Assembly (NCBI RefSeq): GCF_002954455.1
Contig: NZ_MSCC01000006.1
Location: forward strand, 1 to 64,000
Source of the DNA: Photobacterium aquimaris
Lineage (GTDB): Bacteria; Pseudomonadota; Gammaproteobacteria; Enterobacterales; Vibrionaceae
Direction: 5' to 3'
Length of the DNA: 64,000 bases
Numbering within the stretch: position 1 is the first letter of the stretch; each line of letters begins with the position of its first letter. Positions 63,802 through 64,000 of this stretch are shown here, piece after piece. Below the pieces are notes generated by a model. It saw nothing but the letters and a program-made list of their open reading frames with translations, was not told the DNA's origin and searched no databases. The position numbers and the translations under genes are program-made.

Positions 63802-63918
63802 TTATTGTGGTTGATGTTGTTGTGGTGCATCTTTTGGCATGTAAAGTGGGCCACTTTGGCCACAGCCAGTTAAAATTAACGATCCGAAGACCAAAATTGC
63901 TAATAAACCTTTATGCAT
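63802..63918 (-). CDS. lptM: Small outer membrane lipoprotein LptM (YifL)
   Basis: 38 residues, easily missed. A signal peptide with a lipobox (ILTGC, Cys19) is followed by GQSGPLYMPKDAP, the LptM signature (CGxxGPLYxP). In E. coli LptM assists oxidative maturation and assembly of the LPS translocon LptD. It stands 66 bp upstream of lysA, in the conserved yifL-lysA/dapF position. The ATG at 63918 has no strong ribosome site. A plus-strand ORF at 63735-63920 is its shadow. Confidence 0.88.
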   Translation of the reverse strand: MHKGLLAILVFGSLILTGCGQSGPLYMPKDAPQQHQPQ

Positions 63919-64000
63919 AATTCAAAGCCAGTGATTATCATTCCAATGACCTCTATAATCGCACCAAGAACAAGAAATGCAATAGGACGCAATAGGATGA

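Noticed and set aside
63735..63920. Plus-strand ORF of 61 codons at the right end
   Set aside because: It is the complement of the LptM gene, which has a clear lipobox and family motif on the minus strand.
1..64000. CRISPR array, prophage, IS element, tRNA genes
   Set aside because: No regularly spaced repeats, transposase, integrase (other than XerC), phage gene or cloverleaf sequence was recognised.

Overview
The window looks like a chromosome segment of a marine gammaproteobacterium of the Vibrionaceae, most likely Photobacterium or a close relative. This is inferred from gene order and protein sequence: a complete eps-type type II secretion operon next to hslR-hslO-pckA, and the blocks trmA-yijD-fabR-sthA, typA/glnA-glnL-glnG, polA-spf-engB and lysA-dapF-xerC-yigB/uvrD. 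No phage, IS element, CRISPR array or tRNA was seen. Almost all of it is core genome, dense in regulatory RNA.

Layout. 1-5.8 kb: tandem rRNA P1/P2 promoters fire off the left edge; then a membrane-anchored RRM protein, murI, a Dph6-like ATP pyrophosphatase, btuB under a cobalamin riboswitch, and trmA. 5.9-10.1 kb: yijD-fabR, sthA, nudE-cysQ. 10.2-21.6 kb: gspC-N, twelve type II secretion genes in one minus-strand operon. 21.8-25.3 kb: hslR, hslO, pckA. 25.4-32.5 kb: an AsmA-like protein, yiiD/madA-dtd-yihY, a DUF2959 lipoprotein, typA. 32.5-37.8 kb: the nitrogen regulon core, glnA (sigma-54 promoter, paired NtrC sites, CRP sites) and glnL-glnG (an NtrC site in front). 37.9-42.2 kb: add, hemN, a DUF2489 protein, yihI, a methyltransferase.

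42.4-49.5 kb is an sRNA-rich stretch, all on the minus strand: a CsrB-family RNA, a short unnamed sRNA next to Spot 42, Spot 42 (spf) and RyhB, interspersed with cytochrome c4, engB, polA and elbB. 49.6-57.3 kb: yhhQ under a preQ1-I riboswitch, a DUF3630 protein, recQ, ggt and uvrD with a LexA box.

The most unusual system is at 57.5-59.9 kb. A plus-strand operon encodes a small secreted Cys-rich DUF2282 peptide, a DUF692 multinuclear iron oxidative enzyme (MNIO), a DUF2063 partner protein and a DoxX membrane protein. This is the architecture of the recently defined bufferin class of copper-binding RiPPs (BufA1-BufB-BufC-DoxX). It sits on the opposite strand inside the otherwise conserved yigB-uvrD junction. 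The window closes with yigB, xerC, dapF, lysA and a 38-residue LptM lipoprotein gene; the DUF484 gene usually found between dapF and xerC is absent.

Several starts are corrected from the longest possible ORF using Shine-Dalgarno position and family alignment from memory (gspL, gspD, pckA, glnG, add, engB, yhhQ, recQ, bufB, bufC, yigB and others). No database search was possible, so all family assignments rest on recognised motifs, length and context.
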